Shown here: piece by piece, positions 40,832 through 41,037 of the stretch | Layout of the letters: each line of letters opens with the position of its first letter | Numbering within the stretch: the stretch's first letter is position 1 | NCBI GenBank assembly: GCA_913778205.1 | Contig: CAJYUW010000037.1 | Span: forward strand, 1-41,037 | Direction of reading: 5' to 3' | Origin: an uncultured Curtobacterium sp. | Lineage (GTDB): Bacteria > Actinomycetota > Actinomycetes > Actinomycetales > Microbacteriaceae | DNA length: 41,037 nucleotides | The notes under the pieces: model-generated | Told to the model about the DNA's origin: nothing | Seen by the model: the letters and a program-made list of their open reading frames with translations, nothing else | Database searches by the model: none | Made by a program: the position numbers and the translations under genes

Positions 40832-41037
40832 TCAGTGCACGCGGGTGGGCTTGGCGAGGGCGGCGCGGGTGCCGCCGGTGAGGTGGACCAGGACCGGGAC
40901 CTGCCGGCCCAGGGTCCGGTCGAGCACGGCGACGGCGTGGTCGACGGCGTCGAGGACGGTGACCGCGTCACCGCCGCGGCGCACGTTCACCCGGATCCGG
41001 GCGGCGCGTTGCTTCTTGACCAGGTACGTGTCGACCT
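40832..41037 (-). CDS. 3' end of an unrecognised gene (runs off the window)
   Basis: An open frame enters from the right edge and stops at TGA (40834-40832), giving at least the last 67 residues. It contains VDTYLVKKQRAARIRVNVRRGG, then VLDAVDHAVAVLDRTLG and LVHLTGGTRAALAKPTRVH. Codon positions keep the strong third-position GC of a real gene, and a terminator-like hairpin follows the stop. The C-terminus is basic, without membrane segments. I do not recognise the family. Confidence 0.6.
   Translation of the reverse strand, partial: VDTYLVKKQRAARIRVNVRRGGDAVTVLDAVDHAVAVLDRTLGRQVPVLVHLTGGTRAALAKPTRVH

Noticed and set aside
1..41037. CRISPR arrays, tRNA or rRNA genes, insertion sequences, integrases
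   Set aside because: I saw no regularly spaced direct repeats with unique spacers, no tRNA-like cloverleaf with a conserved T-arm, and no transposase or integrase motifs on either strand.

Overview
The window is a GC-rich (roughly 70% or more by eye) actinobacterial chromosome segment. Gene content and protein style fit Microbacteriaceae, perhaps Curtobacterium or a relative; the family call is inference. Features include frequent GTG starts, GTGA/ATGA stop-start overlaps, TANNNT -10 boxes placed 6 nt before start codons (leaderless genes), and hairpin terminators without U tracts. I found no rRNA, tRNA, CRISPR array, insertion sequence or replication origin.

Layout. (1) 93-4355: a sugar-catabolism module with a Gfo/Idh/MocA dehydrogenase, a TIM-barrel isomerase/epimerase and an MFS sugar transporter, opposite a TetR regulator with a palindromic operator. 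(2) 4379-5527: a Nei-type DNA glycosylase and a small unknown protein. (3) 5647-16507: an unusual phosphate-uptake operon read on the minus strand as pstC-pstA-pstS, a 904-aa binding-protein-like gene, a binding protein with Ig-like repeats, a sortase-like gene and pstB. A three-unit PHO-box-like site lies upstream. The sortase-like protein has lost its catalytic His and Cys. (4) 16968-19927: a TetR gene, a truncated DUF1349 gene and a GT39-type membrane glycosyltransferase. (5) 19958-26160: molybdenum-cofactor and formate-dehydrogenase-like genes (mobA-like, DUF6457, moeA, fdhD, FdhF/YdeP-like), ending with an APH(6)/hydroxyurea-kinase-like gene. (6) 26344-29129: small membrane and secreted proteins, plus a TetR/NAD(P)-binding pair with a clear promoter-operator. 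(7) 29303-32149: a large secreted alpha/beta hydrolase. (8) 32451-35658: a tightly coupled DUF6421, SDR and threonine-aldolase operon. (9) 35745-36779: an atypical, less GC-rich islet encoding a secreted hydrophobic protein and two small membrane proteins behind a near-consensus promoter. (10) 36854-39579: a secreted phosphoesterase and a lipoprotein behind a second PHO-box-like site. (11) 39834-41037: an AqpZ-like aquaporin and the 3' end of an unrecognised gene.

The genes suggest a phosphate-scavenging theme. The Pst operon and the secreted phosphoesterase operon share a near-identical PHO-box core, so both are likely PhoP targets. The best candidates for something undescribed are the Pst operon with its extra binding proteins and inactive sortase, the DUF6421-SDR-aldolase operon, and the 35.7-36.8 kb islet. 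A 44-bp palindromic element occurs five times, always just after a gene end, and looks like a repeated terminator family.
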